Assembly: GCA_009928265.1 (NCBI GenBank)
Contig: RFPR01000035.1
Span: forward strand, 1 to 17,399
Direction of reading: 5' to 3'
DNA: 17,399 nucleotides
DNA from: Pseudomonadota bacterium
Lineage (GTDB): Bacteria > Verrucomicrobiota > Verrucomicrobiia > Chthoniobacterales > UBA6821
Made by a program: the position numbers and the translations under genes. This document shows positions 15,660 to 17,399 of this stretch, one piece after another (positions within the stretch are counted from its first letter, which is position 1; each line of letters opens with the position of its first letter). The notes under the pieces were generated by a model, which was given only the letters and a program-made list of their open reading frames with translations, ran no database searches and was not told where the DNA came from.

Positions 15660-15781
15660 GGTTTTAGGCTGTAGTCTATTAGACTGTTAGGAGCGAAATC
15701 CTGCACGGAGGTGCGGATTGGGTTTAAAGCAGGAAGGTGAAGGGCCACCCAACGGGGTGGAAAAAATCTTATAGAAGAGAT
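15660..15781. other. Convergent intergenic region with degenerate repeat and several hairpins
   Basis: This 122-bp gap between the HAD gene and the oppositely oriented PH-domain gene holds: a degenerate direct repeat (TTAGGCTGT 15664-15672 and TTAGACTGT 15679-15687); a small hairpin, AGTCT-ATT-AGACT (15673-15685); a larger stem, AATCC/GGATT plus GCAC/GTGC with one bulged T and a GGAG loop (15697-15719); a competing pairing, TCCTGC (15699-15704) with GCAGGA (15729-15734); and CCACCC-AACG-GGGTGG (15745-15760). No stem is followed by a good T-run on either strand. The region could act as a bidirectional terminator zone, a small structured RNA or a dispersed repeat remnant. Confidence 0.5.
15697..15719 (+). 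terminator. Possible hairpin terminator after the HAD gene
   Basis: A 9-bp stem with one bulged T: AATCC and GCAC on the left arm (15697-15701, 15703-15706), GTGC and GGATT on the right (15711-15719), loop GGAG. It starts 38 nt after the HAD stop codon and is followed by GGGTTTAAA, which has only three T residues, so factor-independent termination would be weak. The alternative is a structured-RNA element in its own right. Confidence 0.35.
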
Positions 15782-16423
15782 CTACCGCTCCGGGGTGTAG
15801 TCGGTCTTGTACCCCTTATTCTCACCCGGTCGAAGGGCGTTAGGATAGTTCCAGTCAGTCTTCACATCGACCGTAACCGTCTTGAGTTGCTTGTAGATCT
15901 GGTAGGGATTCTCGATGCCGATGAAGTAGTTGAAGGTGGGAGCTCCCTTGGATGTCATCCCTCCGCTGAACATCTTGATTGTCCCGACGCCGAGCATGTT
16001 CTCGATCGGATTAACCTTCACATCAAGCTGCTCCAGGCGATCGAAGTCGATGCTCTTAAAATCGATTCCCCAGAAACCGGTCCGCAACAGGACCCGCTTG
16101 TTGGTGAATGCATAGCAGGTATTTTCGAAAACCAGACAGAGCCGGAGCATGTTTCCGATGCCCAACCAACAGGGAATCATGTGCAGGGCGAAGAAAGGAA
16201 TCATGAATCCCGCCATCTCCCTGGATCCCTTCATGTCACCCTTGAGCATGTGCTGGATGAATCCGAAATAATCGAACGCTCCCCAGAGCAATCCGAGAAT
16301 CAGGAACGGCACTCCTGAGAGGAGGAACGGGATCAGCGTTGGATTGCCGACCCAAAGCACCTTTTCGTCCTGATCAAGCACGGCATCGAACTGAGGTGGC
16401 AGGTTGTCGGTGGTGAATTTCAT
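15782..16423 (-). CDS. Membrane protein with bacterial PH-like domain
   Basis: A 213-residue protein without a signal peptide. Two hydrophobic segments lie at about 31-53 and 72-95. A bacterial pleckstrin-homology-like domain (bPH_2/YdbS type) follows at about 100-182, recognisable from YAFTNKRVLLRTG (104-116), the RLEQLDVKVNP strand and GIENPYQIYKQL. Family members are membrane-anchored scaffolds of largely unknown function; some affect envelope or stress phenotypes. The C-terminus from 190 is polar (DWNYPNALRPGENKG) and not recognised. Its ATG lies 10 bp after the stop of the RlmI-like gene, so the two are probably cotranscribed. There is no strong Shine-Dalgarno. No function should be assigned beyond membrane anchoring. 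Confidence 0.75.
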   Translation of the reverse strand: MKFTTDNLPPQFDAVLDQDEKVLWVGNPTLIPFLLSGVPFLILGLLWGAFDYFGFIQHMLKGDMKGSREMAGFMIPFFALHMIPCWLGIGNMLRLCLVFENTCYAFTNKRVLLRTGFWGIDFKSIDFDRLEQLDVKVNPIENMLGVGTIKMFSGGMTSKGAPTFNYFIGIENPYQIYKQLKTVTVDVKTDWNYPNALRPGENKGYKTDYTPER

Positions 16424-16433
16424 CTCAGTGTTT

Positions 16434-17399
16434 CTAGAACGAGGAGGTCATGCCGTAAAGGAAGCCCTTGAGGTATTCCGTCTCGGCGAAGCCGACGAGG
16501 ATCGGGTGATCAGGGCTCTGACTGAACGTAGCCAGACGCCGTGCCGTTCGACGGGCATCATGGAAAGCCTCGGCCACCGTCAGATCGTATTCTTCTGCCG
16601 AGACATGGTGCGAGCAGGAGAAGGTGGCGAGCAGTCCTTCCTTTGAGAGTAATTGCGCCGCCTTGAGATGGAGTTCCCGGTAGCCACGTAGGGCGTCGGA
16701 GATCCCCTTGCGCGTCTTGGTGAAGGGCGGCGGATCCAGAATGATCAGGTCGTACTGCTCTTCGCGGCGCGAGGCAAGGGATAGGACCTCAAAGACATCC
16801 TCGCCGATGACCTTTACGGAAACATTGTTGAGTCGCGCATTAGCCTCGATCCGTGGGATGTTTTCCCTCCCTGACTCAACGGCAGTCACCTCGGAGGCTC
16901 CGCCCAGTGCGCAGGCAAGGGCAAAGGCACCTTGGTTGGAGAAACAATCGAGCACACGGCGACCCTTGGCATGGGCTGCTACTGCGGCGTAACTGGCGGT
17001 CTGATCGAGATAGAATCCAGTCTTCTGCCCGTGGATCGCATCAAGATGAAACTTTACCCCGGCGACCGTTATCTCGGTAGCCTGTGGCTCAGGACCCAGC
17101 AAGACACCTGTGCGGATGTCGAGTCCCTCGGCCTTGCGGGAAGAGGAGTCGTTGCGCTCCACGACGGTTGCCACTCCGAGGATTTCCTGCACGGCTGCGG
17201 CAATCATGTCGCGTCGCAGATCCATCGCCATTGTCTGGGTCTGGAGCGTGGCGACATCCCCGAAGCGGTCGACGATGACTCCGGGCACGCCGTCACTCTC
17301 ACTCCAGAGGACACGGCGCACCTGCGGATCGATCCCGAGACTGTCGCGGAAAACCTGAGCCCTCTCGAGGCGGCGGCGGAAGAAATCGGCGTCGAGATC
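16434..17399 (-). CDS. RlmI-type 23S rRNA (cytosine-5) methyltransferase, 5' end cut by window edge
   Basis: The frame stays open from the right edge, so it is not limited to the first in-frame GTG at 17321. The 26 residues upstream of that codon (DLDADFFRRRLERAQVFRDSL and onward) match the helix preceding the methyltransferase domain. 321 residues are visible and the N-terminal PUA domain lies outside the window. Visible motifs: ESDGVPGVIVDRFGD; GQKTGFYLDQ (124-133); SAM-binding VLDCFSNQGAFALACALGG (149-167); DLIILDPPPFTK (217-228), which binds the target base; and FSCSHHVS near 260-267. RlmI/YccW enzymes methylate a cytosine in 23S rRNA using S-adenosylmethionine. Site specificity is inferred from family only. 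The PH-domain gene follows closely downstream. Confidence 0.92.
   Translation of the reverse strand, partial: DLDADFFRRRLERAQVFRDSLGIDPQVRRVLWSESDGVPGVIVDRFGDVATLQTQTMAMDLRRDMIAAAVQEILGVATVVERNDSSSRKAEGLDIRTGVLLGPEPQATEITVAGVKFHLDAIHGQKTGFYLDQTASYAAVAAHAKGRRVLDCFSNQGAFALACALGGASEVTAVESGRENIPRIEANARLNNVSVKVIGEDVFEVLSLASRREEQYDLIILDPPPFTKTRKGISDALRGYRELHLKAAQLLSKEGLLATFSCSHHVSAEEYDLTVAEAFHDARRTARRLATFSQSPDHPILVGFAETEYLKGFLYGMTSSF

Noticed and set aside
15745..15766. CCACCC-AACG-GGGTGG followed by six A as an intrinsic terminator
   Set aside because: The plus strand has A, not T, after the stem, and on the minus strand the T-run precedes the stem, so the order is wrong for termination on either strand.
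15737..16318. Plus-strand frame of 193 codons opposite the PH-domain gene
   Set aside because: The minus-strand protein has coherent TM segments and a PH domain; the plus frame shows no family features.
16434..17321. RlmI-like gene complete, starting at GTG 17321
   Set aside because: The frame is open and family-like for a further 26 codons to the edge, so the gene is truncated by the window.

Overview
The window is about 17.4 kb of moderately GC-rich bacterial DNA, densely packed with housekeeping genes around one cell-surface polysaccharide locus. I infer a Gram-negative bacterium of the PVC group, most likely Verrucomicrobiota. Reasons: an envelope with outer-membrane barrel proteins, an RNase HIII gene, weak or absent Shine-Dalgarno sequences before most starts, several GTG starts, and an infC gene with a non-canonical start and a long acidic tail. 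The phylum is an inference from gene content. No rRNA, tRNA, CRISPR array, insertion sequence or phage gene was recognised, and no gap between genes exceeds about 125 bases.

Left part (1-4239). A truncated membrane glycosyltransferase of the GT39/Agl23 type runs off the left edge. It is divergent, at 26 bp, from a polyprenyl/dolichyl-phosphate glucosyltransferase-like GT2 enzyme; the pair looks like a lipid-linked-sugar donor maker plus user. Then come rnhC (minus; its stop codon interlocks with that of the GT2 gene), mutY (plus) and trpB (plus, without trpA).

Centre (4277-10798, minus strand). Four genes read right to left: an O-antigen ligase/Wzy-like membrane protein with a repeat-like C-terminus, an outer-membrane beta-barrel porin with a proline-rich N-terminal linker, a Wzc-type polysaccharide co-polymerase/tyrosine kinase with a C-terminal tyrosine cluster, and a very short Wza-family (OPX) protein. 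Together they form a Wzy-type exopolysaccharide polymerisation and export module. The short OPX protein has no visible outer-membrane segment, so the neighbouring barrel probably forms the outer-membrane pore. No sugar-building glycosyltransferases are in the block.

Right-centre (10797-15659, plus strand). The genes are a MoeB/ThiF-like E1 enzyme fused to rhodanese, a small Trm112-like protein overlapping it by one base, thrS (no TGS domain, an insertion of about 50 residues in the catalytic domain), infC (ATT start, acidic tail) and a HAD phosphatase. A perfect 9-bp hairpin sits on the thrS stop codon, and the infC leader can form two mutually exclusive hairpins, so thrS-infC expression is probably controlled at the RNA level. 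rpmI and rplT, which usually follow infC, are absent.

Right end (15660-17399). A convergent gap of 122 bp holds several hairpins and a degenerate repeat. Beyond it, on the minus strand, lie a two-TM PH-domain protein and an RlmI-type 23S rRNA methyltransferase cut by the right edge.
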